From Chrysoperla carnea (lineage: Eukaryota > Arthropoda > Insecta > Neuroptera > Chrysopidae): a stretch of DNA of 64,000 nucleotides. Position 1 is the first letter of the stretch. Each line of letters opens with the position of its first letter. The notes beneath the pieces are model-generated. The model saw only the letters and a program-made list of their open reading frames with translations, had not been told where the DNA came from and did not search any database. The stretch spans positions 3,717,001 through 3,781,000 of the forward strand of contig NC_058342.1 of NCBI RefSeq assembly GCF_905475395.1, read 5' to 3'. Both the position numbers and the translations under genes were made by a program. Below, one piece after another: positions 1-11,985 of the stretch.

Positions 1-1118
1 AACCATTGTTCTTTAGTGCGAATGCTACATTCAATCATTCTGTGCTTGAATAGCACAGATTTTGCTCTTTGAATGTTGCCTTTATACTCATTTTTTTGTT
101 GTTTGTATGCTTGCATTAATCGGCTATTGTTACTAGCCTGGGCTAAATCGTATAAGTTGTTTAACCTTTCACTTTCCATTTTTATGTCTGAATTAATCCA
201 GTTATTTTTTTTATTTTTTTTGTTTTGAGTTTTTTTTATTGGTATACTAACATCAAAATAAAATTGAAAAGTTTGCCAGAAAGCATTGTAAGCATTATTA
301 ATATCAACACACGCATACACATTATTCCAGTCAGCAGAATTTAACAACCAAGTGAAATACTGCATATTTGAATGAGTGAATGCTCTTTTATAAATATTAT
401 TTACACAATTGTCATTTTCAAATTCATTTATACACAGCTCAAGAAATTGACCTTTGTCATGATCCGATATACACGTCGATATGTTAGCTATTTTATAATA
501 ATTATAATAATCTATATTATTAATAATCATGTAATCGATACAACTGCTGGTAGATGTAGTTGTACGTGTTGGTTCTGATACCAAATTTTTTAATTTGTAC
601 GAATTTAAAATATCTAACAATCGCCGTTTAGCTGTAGTCTCACTCAAATAATCAATATTTAAATCACCACAAACGATGACATTGTTTTTTTCTGACCTTA
701 AATATTCTAAAAGTCGAACAAAGTTTTGTTCGAACAATGTTATATCCCCATCCGGGGCTCGGTAAATAGTCACTAATAATAATTTTTCTTTATTTTTCTT
801 ATACACTATACCCACACATTCGAAATGAATTTCCAAGTATAGGCTTTTCAACTCAATTTCTTTCACATATTTATTAATGTTACTTTTTGAAAATATCACT
901 ACACCTCCATGTTTTTTGGTTTTGCGGCAGCAAGACGCAGCTATGGAATAATTGTTTGGTAAACAACAACTTAGTGAGTTTTCATTTTGCCAATGTTCCG
1001 TTAAGCATAAGAAGTCAATATCATACTTCTTAATGATAACTTCAACTTGCTCAACTTTATTAAACAAACTTTGGATGTTTTGGTGGAGTATTTTTGTGAG
1101 AAGTTTTAAATTATTCAT
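1..1118 (-). CDS. LINE ORF2, endonuclease part (partial, runs off the window)
   Basis: My own translation of the minus strand from an ATG at 1118 stays open to base 1 (about 372 codons, no stop). It reads as an APE-type endonuclease of a CR1/Jockey-like non-LTR retrotransposon: an N-terminal HQNIQSL segment, then FLCLTEHW, then KKHGGV about 60 residues in, VCGDLNIDYL around residue 155 (the G-D-L-N metal-binding motif), and a C-terminal ISDHDKGQF block equivalent to the S-D-H motif. The last 100 residues form the linker towards the reverse transcriptase, which must lie before base 1. The endonuclease would nick target DNA for target-primed reverse transcription. The uninterrupted frame suggests a fairly young copy, although its ORF1 at 1156-1796 is damaged. 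Family assignment to CR1 or Jockey is approximate. Confidence 0.8.
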   Translation of the reverse strand, partial: MNNLKLLTKILHQNIQSLFNKVEQVEVIIKKYDIDFLCLTEHWQNENSLSCCLPNNYSIAASCCRKTKKHGGVVIFSKSNINKYVKEIELKSLYLEIHFECVGIVYKKNKEKLLLVTIYRAPDGDITLFEQNFVRLLEYLRSEKNNVIVCGDLNIDYLSETTAKRRLLDILNSYKLKNLVSEPTRTTTSTSSCIDYMIINNIDYYNYYKIANISTCISDHDKGQFLELCINEFENDNCVNNIYKRAFTHSNMQYFTWLLNSADWNNVYACVDINNAYNAFWQTFQFYFDVSIPIKKTQNKKNKKNNWINSDIKMESERLNNLYDLAQASNNSRLMQAYKQQKNEYKGNIQRAKSVLFKHRMIECSIRTKEQW

Positions 1119-1155
1119 TCTCGATGATTCTTTTATGAGCCTTCCATCTTTGTTT

Positions 1156-1796
1156 TTAAATTCGCCCAGGTTGTTGCCTACGAAAAAAACACCTTTTTAC
1201 TATTGCCCCTTTTGGCCAAAAACTTCCATCGTACATGGTATCTTCGAGATCTGCATTGGCTGCTATCTTAAAGCAAGCATTTGTTTCTTTTGTTTCCAGT
1301 TTTGACACCTCAAATATTTTACCAGGAATTTTTCCTTGTAAATAATGGAGTTTTTGCTCTTCGGTGGTAGTTGCGTTCATTCGTCCAAGGAAAATCCATA
1401 ACTTTCGGTCGGCAGCAGAAATTGATTCAGGTTCATTTGAGTTCCCGACTACTACTCTTCTTTTCCGTCTTCTTACTTCCGTAAATCCATCTGAATCGTG
1501 ATATTGTCCACTATTGTTTCCTCCAGGATTAATAGTATTAATATCAGGATTAGCCATTCTATTTATAGCCAAATCATTAATAAGTTTTTGTGCGTATGTC
1601 ACTTGCTTAGTTTTCTGTGGGTCATTTGTTTTTTGTTTACTGTTTGTTGTTCTAACGTCAACTTTACCAAATTGGTTTGCGCCTCGACTAATTGTACTTA
1701 GTTGAAATTGACTTTTAGCATATCTTCAACTTTTTTAGATTCACAATTATCATCTTTTTTAGCAGCACTTCTGGTGGCGTAGTTCTTATCCGCCAT
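1156..1796 (-). pseudogene. LINE ORF1 (broken), upstream partner of the 1-1118 endonuclease
   Basis: The likely start is the ATG at 1796 (MADKNYATRSAAKK). This frame hits a stop near 1703, and the remaining part, 1602 to 1156, is open in another frame and reads through an EVRRRKRRVVVG basic stretch, KLWIFLGRMN and a terminal FWPKGAIVKRCFFR. That C-terminal block is typical of ORF1 proteins of insect CR1/Jockey-type LINEs, which bind the element RNA. ORF1 ends 38 bases before the ORF2 start, the usual tight ORF1-ORF2 spacing. At least one nonsense or frameshift change lies between 1602 and 1710, so this copy probably makes no full-length ORF1 protein. What can be seen is the motif content; the family name is inferred. 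Confidence 0.65.
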
Positions 1797-2346
1797 TTTT
1801 TTATTGAAATCTATTTATAGTTCCTTTAGGAACTGATAATAGAGTATTAGGATACAAAAAAAAAAAAATTGTTGCATTAATTTTGTTGAATATAATTTGT
1901 TCTATTTCCACTTTAATAAAAGTTTTTAACAATGTTCCATATTGAATACCATTAATTATCATGTAGCAATTATTGACAGTGACATATATTTTTCGAATGA
2001 AATCCACTAATTTGTCCCCGCATGGTGAAGTATCCTTGTTCTAATTTTACAGAGAATTACTTATGTCGTTATATTTTATGAGTTGTCCCGTGACCATTAA
2101 TCTGTAACAATGAATTATTATTTTTTTCTTTTATGGTATTTTTGCTTTTTCGAGGTATTCCTGAGCTTTTTTGTTCAATTTTTTGATTTGAGTATTGATA
2201 AATTTCATTTCTTCATTGTGTTGATTGCTATAATTCGTCATTATGCTCTTTGTTACTGGAGTTATTAATGTTTTTTCTCCAATACCATGTATTACTTCAA
2301 ATGTTGTTAGCTTAGTTATTATGTTAGAACTGCCTGACTTAGTTTT

Positions 2347-2870
2347 TCAATTAACGAATAATTTGGGAATTTTTGTTTTATTTCTAACATTAAGTGTTGA
2401 TTGAAATCCTTCAGTGGTAGCATTTCCTGTAGAGTTTCGAGCACATGTGGTATGATTGTTAATACTGTAAAGTTTTAGAAATTCAGAGAAATCGTTTCCC
2501 TCAAATTCCATACCAAGATTGTGTATGATTTTTTTTGGCACACCGTATCTACTCATGTATTGTTTTAATCCATCTAGAACATTTGTTGAACTCATAGCTT
2601 TCATCGGGTTAACTTCTACGCATCTACTAAATTTATCTATTATTGTTAAGAGGTTAGCGTTATCTATATGAAATATATCCATATGTAGTAATTCCAAATG
2701 TTTTGTTGCTTGTTCGGTTTGTATGTATTTTATTTTCAGTGGGTGATGTTCCTATTTACATAGTTTACAAGTTTCGCAATTATTTTATCAAAATAGTATT
2801 GTCGTTTTAATCTAAGGTTTCATTAATACCTCGATGTTGCGAGATGTCTTAGTAATATCTTTGAATATCT
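2347..2870 (-). pseudogene. Gypsy integrase remnant
   Basis: Upstream of 2697 the minus strand still encodes a CETCKLCK zinc-binding pair, with a plausible SQHRG histidine before it. The core follows: HMDIFHID (first catalytic Asp), FSRCVEVNPMK, then GVPKKIIHNLGMEFEGNDF, where the second catalytic aspartate expected in the S-D-x-G-x-E-F motif is replaced by asparagine, and NATTEGFQSTL with the glutamate. Loss of the second Asp and the frame breaks around it indicate a dead enzyme. Confidence 0.7.
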
Positions 2871-2937
2871 TTAAATTTATTTGTTCTTCGGGGCTCTCAA
2901 TATCATCTTAAAGGGACATACATCTAATAATTTTTAA

Positions 2938-3674
2938 TTAGTTTGTAAAATGATTGATATACGTGTTTTGAAATATTTTAAAGATTTCATCGTTACAATA
3001 GATTGCGTTTTGTTTATTATTATAATTGTGTTCGTTAAAAATATCTGGCATCGTCTTTTCAGAAATTGATTTATTCATAATATGTGTACCTTTTCTTGTT
3101 TTAAATAGTATATAATGCAATTCAATTTGGTCAAATCCTGATGCTAAGTCCAAGGTTGTGAAATACTGACATTTTCCTAGCTTATCCAAGATATCATGAA
3201 TATTTGGAATAGGATTCCTATCGTCTATAGTATTTTCATTAACTTTTCTACAGTCAGATACAACTCTTAATTTCTTAATCCAAGACGCTTCTGCTTTTTT
3301 TGCTAACTATAAATGCTGGGGCACTCCAAGGAGAATTTTAATGTCGAATAAAACATTTCTTGAATTTGTCTATTTACTATTAAGTTCTTATGCGTGTGTT
3401 AGAATACAGCTTTTTATATGAACAGGGATTCGTCTGTAAATTTTATTTCATGTTTTCCGTCAACTGTAAAAATCATTTCGTCGTTTGGGTTATAGAATAT
3501 ATCTCTATATTTTGAACAGAGATTTATTAATTTATTTTTTTCTTCGAAATTTAAATGAGAACTTCTAAGACTACTATATGCAAAATTGTAATCTAATAAG
3601 TCATTATTATTGTCATTCAAGTTACTTAGAGTAACATAATTCTTTAACAACTCAGCAGGTGGTTGGCTGATCAT
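2938..3674 (-). pseudogene. Gypsy reverse transcriptase remnant
   Basis: The segment 3674-3414 is the region between protease and RT (SSHLNFEEKNKL, KYRDIFYNPND, TVDGKHEIKF). From about 3300, [13 protein letters not shown] and then [17 protein letters not shown] are RT motifs 1-3 of the Gypsy type, with the first catalytic aspartate in TTLDLASG. After about residue 30 of the 3189-2938 frame similarity fades, and the YxDD motif and RNase H are not found. The copy is inactive. Confidence 0.7.
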
Positions 3675-3889
3675 TAGTCCTTATTGTGTATCAGAATTAT
3701 TTATGGTTAAAACAGATGCGTAATAACAACAGATAAACAACAGATGTTGATTAAGTCGTATATGCGGGATAAACAAATCACCATTTTTTATGTTAACCGG
3801 TACTTCTAGATATTTTTGCTCGTACGCTTCAAGTTTGAATATTTCGCATTTATGGTTTGTTTTTTGTAATAGTTTATGAGTTATACCAG

Positions 3890-4215
3890 AGTTCAAAGTT
3901 ATGGTGTCAGTTGCATAGTTGATAAAGCTTTATAATTTTTTTAATGTTGTGCTACCTATTAAAGCATCAAAGAAATGATGAAAGTCGAATACTGAGAAAT
4001 TCGATAGGTTGTGAATTATTTAGTCCGGGTAAAAGTCTACGATTATTTTTGTGATTATAAAATTTTTTAAAGCGGTTGTAATTTTAGTGTTTGTTTTATA
4101 TTTTGTACAAATATGACAATGTTTAGGGAGAATAAAATTACCATCAGCGCCAGTATCAATTATAATTTGTAGGTTGTTGATTTTTATATAGGATAATGTA
4201 TTTGCGTTTAGACTA
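3890..4215 (-). pseudogene. Gypsy aspartic protease remnant
   Basis: Minus-strand translation gives IDTGADGNFI at about 4157-4130, the catalytic D-T-G-A triplet of a retroviral aspartic protease, followed about 50 residues later by DALIGSTTL, equivalent to the I-G conserved near the protease C-terminus. A stop and frame changes interrupt it. It lies directly upstream of the pre-RT segment, as expected in a Gypsy pol gene. Confidence 0.6.
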
Positions 4216-5480
4216 TTAAATTCTATGTATCCAACTGTGTGGAGGCTTTTTCCATAAAATGTTGATAATCAGGTATTTCTATACGTTCAGGTATTTTATG
4301 AGCTACTTCTGAATCATTCAAATTCTGAATAGGGGATGCTTCTTAAAAATAATTCTGGCTATTGTCATTTACGTATTGGGCGGTTGCAAATTTGTGATTT
4401 TCTTGATATAAATTTTCTACATCATACTTTTCTGAATAATAAGAGTCTGGGTCAAAATATTCTTGTTCTTCTTCGATATTCAAATTATTACTTCTGTGTA
4501 ATACTTGACGAGTATTACCACTTGATACGTTCATTGGATTTGGACGATTAATAGCGTTATTATAGTTTTATTTTTGCATTACATTCCAAACAGGTCGATT
4601 CGTTTGTAAAGGTCTATAATGCTGTGGCAAATTAAAGGAAATTTGTGGTGGATTAAATCTGGCTGATTGAAATTGTGGACTAAACATAGGGGAATAATGA
4701 TTTTTATTATAGTTACGTCTTAAATATTGACAGTATTTTGAATTGGTGGTCTATAATATTGTTGCAAATTTTTACTTGGGTATGAATAGTTTGGTGAAAC
4801 AGGTATATTTTGTATACTTGGTTTTATAGTTTGTCTAAATTTGTTTCTTTAATTGCTTGCGCGTTGCATAGCAATTTCATTTTGGCAAATATCATATGCT
4901 TCTTTTAAATTTTTAGATTTATTGGCTCTAACTGTATATCCTAAAGATGGGTTGAGCCCAGATATGAAAGAACTAAGTACATTATTTGTGTGAACAATGT
5001 ATTGTCATTTAGTTACATCTATTCCTTGACTTTTATCGACAATATTAAGTAATACCGTATGTAAATCGATTGTTTAGGTATAGTATTCTTTTAATGATTT
5101 ATTGCCTTGTACTAGAGAATTTAATTTTACATTAATTTAATCTATAGTTCGGTTGTCAGCAACATTCATTTATAAAATTTCTTTTATTTCCATGTATTTG
5201 GGTTGCTAGCAGTGGTGCTCTTGCTTTTCCACGTAATTTTTGTTTTTAAATATTAATTATAATTTGAGATTCATGATTTGGTGACGCTGTAATAATTTCA
5301 GCCATTTCCACAAATGTATGAAGCATGCCAGGGTAAGTTCTTGATCAACTATTGTATTCTTTGTGCCATCTTCACTAATAATGAGCAGATTGTCACTTAA
5401 TCTTACTCTACGATTTGGGATAAAAGTGACTGTTGTTTTGTGAAGAAATGTTGATAGTTAAGGCATTCAAGGATTTCATT

Positions 5481-7690
5481 CACAATCAAATAAAGAATAT
5501 GCTACTTCCTTTTGAATTATGAAGAATATCTTGTTGAATTCAGATTTCCAAATACAGCTAACTTGAGAAGTATCTTAAATTTTCGATAAACCGTCGAAAA
5601 TGGATTTCTCGTAACAATGTTGCTTCCAATACACCAGTCAAGTTGTATTTCTCTAGTCGTGATTTAAAAAATTTATTTCTTAGGTAGATTCTGCTCCTAA
5701 AGGTTTAAAACTCGTAAGACTTACTTAAAATAGAACTTTATTTTATCAAAACGCAATACACTTTTTTTAAAAACTAGAATACAATTAATTTTTATGTTCA
5801 TAAACTTGGTTCACAAATAATCAAATATTTAAAGTATTAAGGTGAGAAGAATCAGTTAGACGAATGTATGTCAAAATCTTCTAACCAATTCTAATCTTAT
5901 GTCTTTAACATTGCTCTTATATAGTAGTTAGTTTACTTATTTGAGTGCAATGTGTTATCGATACTAAGGAATATTTACTTTATTATAAAATTCAATAAAA
6001 ATGAATCATCATAAGAGGATATTTTTATGCATCCTTTGATGAATCATAGGATGGTAATAGAATAACATTCATAACGTTATATGTGATGTTAACTTTTGTA
6101 CAATGACTTCTATATGAATACATACTATATTGAAGATTTACATTACTTAGATTATTTTAATTGATATGCGTAGTGAAGCATATATTTCGCGCGTACTTCA
6201 GTTCACCGTTTTTGAGATAAGAGTGATTGCAAAAAAAACCTAATTTTGATGAAAATTTGATATTGATATAACAATTTTTGTCTCTTGACTTTTTGAGATA
6301 TAATCGTTAATAAAAATTTCGATTTTTAAGCTAAAATTTTGTTACAAACAAAATTGACGACTATCGTATGATTATCATCGAATATTTGAGTGAAAAACGA
6401 TTGAAAACGAAAACGGTGAGGCAAGGTGAAAAATGACACGAAAAATATTAGGAATTGTCTAAAATATAAACTTAAATCGTCCTTAAATAAAAAATTTGAT
6501 CACAATCATACCTACGATAATCGCCAGTTTTACTGATGACGGTGTAAAGGTTCAAAATTAAGGTTTTAGGGCTTTTTTTTTCAAATTGCATGGTTTTTCA
6601 TCAAAATTAGCTTAGGCGAACTTATACGCGCCAGGGTATGGTAAAAAAACACTTTTCAAACAATATGAACTTGTTCCTAACACTCACGTGACCGTTTTAG
6701 GGTCCAATAAATATCAAATTGTTGCATAAAATTGCTACCTCAAATGCTTCATTTACTACAGTTTAGCAATTCATCTAAACGACAAATTTGTTTGAAACCA
6801 ATTGAGTTTAAGAACTTTAAAATAATATAATATACTGGAGTAAATCTTAGCAAAAAAAGGCTGTTATATGGATTAAAAGTTCGAGCAGCGAAAATTTGAG
6901 GTTTTTCTTTTCACATTAAAATAAGTATTTTTTGAAATTTTTTACTTTCCCGGAGTGGTGCAACATGTTTAAAAAACAAAATGGCGTCAAAAATGAAATT
7001 TTTTTCAGAAATTTTATCATTTTTATTTTATATTCGCAAAAGGAGACATCGGTGCATATTCAAATTTGGTAGGTTTGTAGTCAATGTTAAGAACTACTCC
7101 TCATATTTTTTTGGTGGGGTTTCGTCCCTTCCCCTATTTGACTATAACTTGAAAAATATTCAATTGATTTTAATGAAACTAATATCAATAGTAGGTTTTA
7201 TTACTTACAACTTTCGGTTAAAATTTTAGCGAAATCCGTTAAATAGTTCGGCCAAAATTTCCAATTTAGGGAATTGTTTAAAATGGCTGCCATTTTATGC
7301 CATTTTGTCCTACGAGGTTAAATTTAAATTTTTTTTTAAATTGTAGCATTTTCTATTATCTTTAATTTTTTATTATCTATTATTTTAAACATCTCGCCTT
7401 TGTAATATAATGTTGATTTTGTGATTTGTATACTTAATATCTTTGCATGTTACGTTTTTGTGTGTTTTGGTTAAGTGAGATTGATGTACTTTGATATTAA
7501 GTGTCTTGTATAATGAAATCAAGTTATCCTCTAAAAAACAATTTATATGGAAACCAAGTTTACATCAACAAGATTCTAAATTCAATAATCAGTTCGACCA
7601 TTTATGTCGACAAGCTAACGTCTCCTTCAAATACATAAACATTATGTAACTTTTTTATATACAATAATAAATAATTTAAATATACATCTT
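5481..7690. other. AT-rich stretch without a recognised gene
   Basis: No open frame here has recognisable content. The 63-85 residue frames lack motifs and have AT-rich random composition. The part 6170-7320 contains phrases such as CACCGTTTTTGAGATA, similar in style to the dispersed repeat at 12757, so it is probably an old non-coding repeat. The 5' part of the Gypsy element could extend into 5481-6150, but I see no terminal repeat. Confidence 0.4.
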
Positions 7691-7695
7691 CGGTG

Positions 7696-9087
7696 TTATA
7701 CTTGTAAGGTTGCTGTTGTGTAGACTTCTGTTAGCGAATTTATGTTATGTATAAGTTTTTGTATGTGTTGGTTGATTGTAGGTATGTCGGCTAGTCTGTG
7801 TAGTGTTCTAATTGAAGTGTATCTGTCTTTGTTTAGTATAAGGCGAAGGCATCTGTTCTGTAGTATTTGTATTTTATTTAGTGTTGTGTATGAGGCATCA
7901 CAACTCCAGACAGGAGCGGCGTATGTAATTATTGGTCTTATGATTGCTGTGTACAATAGTTTTTTATTTTGTATTGACATAGGACTTTTTTTATTGAGGA
8001 GGGGATATAGGGTTCTGATGGCTGTATTTACTTTTTCGTTAATCGATTTAAAGTGACTTTTTAAATACAGTTTTTTGTCTATTATGAGCCCAAGATACTT
8101 AACTTCGTGTTTCGGTTTTATTTTTATTTTATTAATATATAATGGGGAAGTGATCTTTGTATCTTTAAATTTTCTCGAAAAAACTATGTGTTCAGTTTTA
8201 TCTTCGTTTAATTTGATTTTCCATTTTTTGGTGTATTCGAGGATTTGGTTCAGGTGGATTTGGGTTTGGGATGTGGCCACCTGCGCATTGAAAGAGTGTG
8301 CAATGATAGCAGTGTCATCTGCGTAGATGGCCAGTTGGGTTTTTGGGAATTTGGGTATGTCGTTTACAAAGTAATTAAAGATGATTGGTCCGAGCACGCT
8401 TCCCTGGGCCACGCCAGCCCTGGATTCTTTTCTTTCGGAATATGAGTTATTAATTTTGACTACAAATTTCCTATTTTGTTGGTAGTTTTTGATTAGCCGT
8501 ATAAGGTAGTTAGGAAATTTGTAGCCTATCAGTTTGAAAATTATTCCATCCTGCCAGACGGTGTCGAATGCCTTCTCGATGTCTAGGAGGCACATTGATG
8601 TTTATTTGTGCTTTGTAAATTCATTTTTAATCGAGTTGACGATTCTTGCCGTCTGCATGATGGTGCTGTGACCTGGTCTGAACCCGAACTGTTCATCGAT
8701 AATTACTTTGTTTTTGCGTTCAAAGGAGACAATTCGGGATAGGATGACTCTTTCCGCCAGCTTTGACAAAGTACTTAACAGGCTAATCGGTCTATAGTTT
8801 TTAGGGTTGGTAGGGTCCTTTTTTGGTTTTGGGATAGGGACTATGGTTGCTGTTTTCCACTGATCTGGGTAGTGTCCTGTTGTCATTATTGCATTTAGGA
8901 TGTACATAAATTGAACTATTGATTTATTAGTTAAATTTTTTAATTGTAGATAATCAATACCGTCGGGTCCAGGAGTTTTATTGGTGGGGAGGGTCTTGAT
9001 GATGCTTTTGATTTCTTTTGGGGATGTGTGGATTCTGTGGATTGTTTTTTGGTCGAGTAAGGCAGGGTCATCTTTAAAAGATTTCAC
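7696..9087 (-). pseudogene. Jockey-like reverse transcriptase (ORF2, 3' part), one internal stop
   Basis: The RT is read from 9087: TNKTPGPDGIDYLQLK, NYRPISLLSTLSKLAERV and EQFGFRPGHST are RT motifs 0-2. A stop codon follows the KHK near 8602, and the same frame resumes within two codons as MCLLDIEKAFDTVW (motif A), RAGVAQGSVLGPIIF (motif B) and LAIYADDTAIIAH, whose YADD is the catalytic centre. The C-terminal thumb region ends at 7696. Only this nonsense codon breaks the RT in the 9087-7696 interval. Confidence 0.85.
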
Positions 9088-9300
9088 TGTATTTTCGACC
9101 TCAGTTTCTATAGGGGATTGGAGATTATTTTATTGGAGTTTTTCAAAGGTGGTGCCTATTATATTTGCTTTGTCTTCGTCTGTATAGTACGTGTCGTTGT
9201 CTTGGCTAAGGGTTGGTATTGGTTTTTTCGGTTTTTTTAGGATTTTAGTCATTTGCCATATTGTATTGTCTTTGGGTGTTATACGTTTCAGTTTTTCTTG

Positions 9301-10499
9301 TCATTGATTATTAAGGTGATTGCGTATTTCTAGTTTTATGGTCCGGTTGAGTCTGTTTATTTCAGTTTTCAGTTCTGGTCTTCTCGTTTTTTGATGTTTT
9401 TTTCGGAGTCTATTGCGCTTTTTAATAAGATCCTTGATCTCGTCTGTTATTGGATCTTGTTGTGTGTTAATTATTTTTTGTTTTGTGTGTTTCTTTTTGG
9501 TAAGAATGAGTGCGTTTGTAAATGATCGTAATTTTTGGTCTATTTTGTTAGGGGAGTCGAGTTTTTTATTTATTTTAATTTTTTTGTCAAGATCTTTTTT
9601 GTATTTTACCCAGTCAGTAAATTTATAAGAGGTGATTTCTTGTGTGTGGTTCTGTTTATTGATGTTTTCTAGGTATAATTGTACGGGATTGTGGTCAGAT
9701 GGGAGTACGGGAAGGGAGATTGGTGTGGTGATGTTTGTTATGTTTTTGTTCAGAAGTATGTCGATGCATGTTGGAGTCATATTGTTTTGTGGGTAGCGTG
9801 TGGGGTCTTTAGTGTATTGAATTATTAGGTTATTGTTTGTTGCGTAATCGTAGAGTGTCAGTCCGTTTTTATTGTTTATGTGGTTGTTCCATGTTCTGTG
9901 TCTGGCGTTGAAGTCACCAACAATAAGTACTTTGTCGCCGACTGACGTTAGGGTGTCGAGGTCTTGAGGAGTAAATTTGTTGGATGTTTTGTGGGTAGCG
10001 TGTGGGGTCTTTAGTGTATTGAATTATTAGGTTATTGTTTGTTGCGTAATCGTAGAGTGTCAGTCCGTTTTTATTGTTTATGTGGTTGTTCCATGTTCTG
10101 TGTCTGGCGTTGAAGTCACCAACAATAAGTACTTTGTCGCCGACTGACGTTAGGGTGTCGAGGTCTTGAGGAGTAAATTTGTTGGATGGACTATTGTACA
10201 CACCAATTATATGAACATTGTTTTGCAGTTTTATGCAGAGGGCTTCTATTGAGGTATTGCCTAATATTTTTTCCTTGTAGGGGATGTTGTTTTTTATGAT
10301 AAGGGCTACGCCGCCCCCGCGGGCGTTGCGATCTCTGCGGAGTATCGTGTAGTCTTTTATTCTTAATTTGTCTTTGTCCGTCATTTTTGTCTCGTTTATC
10401 AGTGCTATGTCTATGTCTTGAGTTTGTATGTAGGTCCTCAGTTCCAGTTATTTTTGGTATAAGTCCGTTTGCGTTCCAGGTTATTACTTTCGTCGTCAT
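9301..10499 (-). pseudogene. Jockey-like endonuclease domain (ORF2, 5' part), interrupted by a duplication
   Basis: The ORF2 start is at 10499 (MTTKVITWNANGL), which has the N-A-N endonuclease motif. A small indel near 10440 shifts the frame to the piece beginning at 10384, which holds RGGGVALIIKNN and VLIVGDFNARHRTW (catalytic G-D-F-N). The C-terminal piece 9780-9301 has TCIDILL and PVLPSDHNPVQLYL (catalytic S-D-H-N). Between them a 202-bp tandem duplication shifts the frame. The downstream basic linker (LIKKRNRLRKKHQKT) leads towards RT. Confidence 0.8.
9785..10188. repeat. 202-bp tandem duplication inside the LINE endonuclease
   Basis: About 9785-9986 is repeated with near-perfect identity as 9987-10188. 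Both copies begin with the same GTTTTGTGGGTAGCGTG phrase and end with TTGTTGGATG. The length is not a multiple of three, so the duplication alone breaks the LINE ORF2. Confidence 0.9.
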
Positions 10500-10501
10500 T
10501 T

Positions 10502-11838
10502 TTATTTAAAATTCGTCTGACAGAAGTCAAAGAAAGCTTTAAATTTTTGTAATTCTGAGTTGCATGTCTTTAGAATTTGGTTTAGCTGCTTAACGGCATT
10601 AAGAATTTTGTTAATATCAATTAGCGAGTTTAATTCATCAATTTCATTTACCAGTTCGTTGAAGGGACTGTTTGTTTGGTTGTTGTGAGGGTTGGGCTGC
10701 TGACTTGCTGGCACTGTATCTCTTGTTGCAGTGAACGGGTTGCCTTTTGTCCATGGGTTGCTTGTCGGCATTGGTGCTGGTACAAATTTTTGGATGGTAT
10801 CTGGTTTTTTGTGAGGTTTTGTGTTGTTAAGCCTTTTGTTTTGTATATATTCGACTTTTCGGAGGTATTCCTCGCATTCAGTCGAATTTGCCGGTTGGTT
10901 TTGGCTGCAGTTTGCGCATTTAAGCTTTGGTAAATTGGATTCGAGCCTCTCTGAAAATGTGGTGCAATCTCTTGTCCAGTGTGCTTGGGCGCATTTTAAG
11001 CATCTGGGGTTGGCTCTACAGTTAGCTGTCGCGTGACCCCATTGTTGACATCTGTGACATTGTATTATTAGTTTAGAGTTGAAGTGCAGCTGCCAGTCTA
11101 CTCTAGTATTATATAAATACTTAATATTAGATTGTAGATTTTTTATTGTGACTGACTGGTCAGTTATAATTAGGAACATTGGTCGCCTAGTGTTCCTTAT
11201 TTTAAATATGTTGTGTACATTTATTTGGTATCTGTCTTTCATTTCATCTTTTATTTCGTCGGTCTCGACGTCGGTAGGGAGACCTTCGAGCACGAAGGCA
11301 TGGTGTTTTTTGTCTTTCGGAGTGTAGGTGTGATAGTCGAGTTGGGTTTCCTGTTCCAGATTCATTAGATACTTTTCATATTCGTTCTTATCGTGTGTGA
11401 AAATATTTGTGGATTGCCGGGTATATTTTATGTGGAATCCATTTTTGATTTCTTTGCGTAGACCCTAAATGAGCTTCTTGTGCTCTGTAACAACCGAGTG
11501 AAACACTATTGGAGGTGGTGGTTTTGTTTTGGCCGGTTTGTTTGGTGGTTGTGGATCAGATTCTGTTTCAGAGTCTAGCTCCGGAGTTTCTTTTGTTTCA
11601 GTGTTTTTATGTGATTTAGGGTTAGCTCTTTGTTGTAGGACATCGAATCTATTGCTGATTGGCACTTTAAAGCATTCTTTGAGATAGCTTGTTGATGGGG
11701 TGGGTTCTTCTCCCATGTTGGTGTCACTGGGATTAGGATTGTTTTTTTCACGTTGGGGTATGTCACTTGTGGTTTTTGTAGTAGTTTGGCTAGCCGCCCC
11801 CTAATTTTGCCTGTTGTCCTTTTTTCAAGTTCACTCAT
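10502..11838 (-). pseudogene. Jockey-like gag (ORF1) with CCHC zinc knuckles, frameshifted
   Basis: The first part starts at ATG 11838 (MSELEKRTTGKIRGRLAK) and shifts frame near 11716-11575 into an acidic, proline-rich segment. After another break it continues as a 287-codon frame from 11365. That frame holds an RRM-like region (HAFVLEGLPTDVETDEIK, RPMFLIITD) followed by three zinc knuckles: CHRCQQWGHATANC, CLKCAQAHWTRDC and CANCSQNQPANSTEC. Such Gag proteins bind the element RNA and take it to the target. The C-terminal part is Asn/Pro-rich. The zinc knuckles themselves are intact; the breaks lie in the N-terminal half. Confidence 0.8.
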
Positions 11839-11985
11839 GCACTTTTGGTTATAGTTCTATAATTTGTATTAAATTACGTCAATTTTCTTTTATTTATTTG
11901 ATTATTTATTATAAATTATAATTTTTTTTTTGAGCCCCCCCCTAAGGAGGAGGAAAAAAAAATTTTCCTACGGCCCTGTTCGTTT

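Larger units (their letters stand above)
2347..5480 (-). mobile_element. Decayed Ty3/Gypsy retrotransposon (gag-protease-RT-integrase)
   Basis: Read on the minus strand, the order is gag-like, protease, reverse transcriptase, integrase, which is the Ty3/Gypsy order. All parts carry frameshifts and stops, so no single long frame remains. Gag (about 5480-4340) is recognised only from scattered Tyr/Pro/Gln/Asn-rich pieces. I could not find a convincing pair of long terminal repeats on either side, so the outer limits are those of recognisable coding sequence, not of the element. Confidence 0.7.
7620..11985 (-). mobile_element. Jockey-like non-LTR retrotransposon, nearly full length, broken
   Basis: On the minus strand a zinc-knuckle gag ORF is followed by an endonuclease-reverse transcriptase ORF, the layout of Jockey/R1-type LINEs. 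The 5' end lies near a C/T-rich and poly-T stretch (11930-12000 on the plus strand); the 3' end is the AT-rich sequence after the RT stop near 7696. Several frameshifts, one in-frame stop and a 202-bp internal duplication make it inactive. Domain entries follow. Confidence 0.8.

Noticed and set aside
2040-2346. Possible long terminal repeat of the Gypsy element
   Set aside because: I could not match it to any stretch on the other side of the element (5480-6150).
11079-11327. Plus-strand frames opposite the LINE gag and RT
   Set aside because: They are antisense shadows of a clearly coding minus strand with zinc knuckles and RT motifs.
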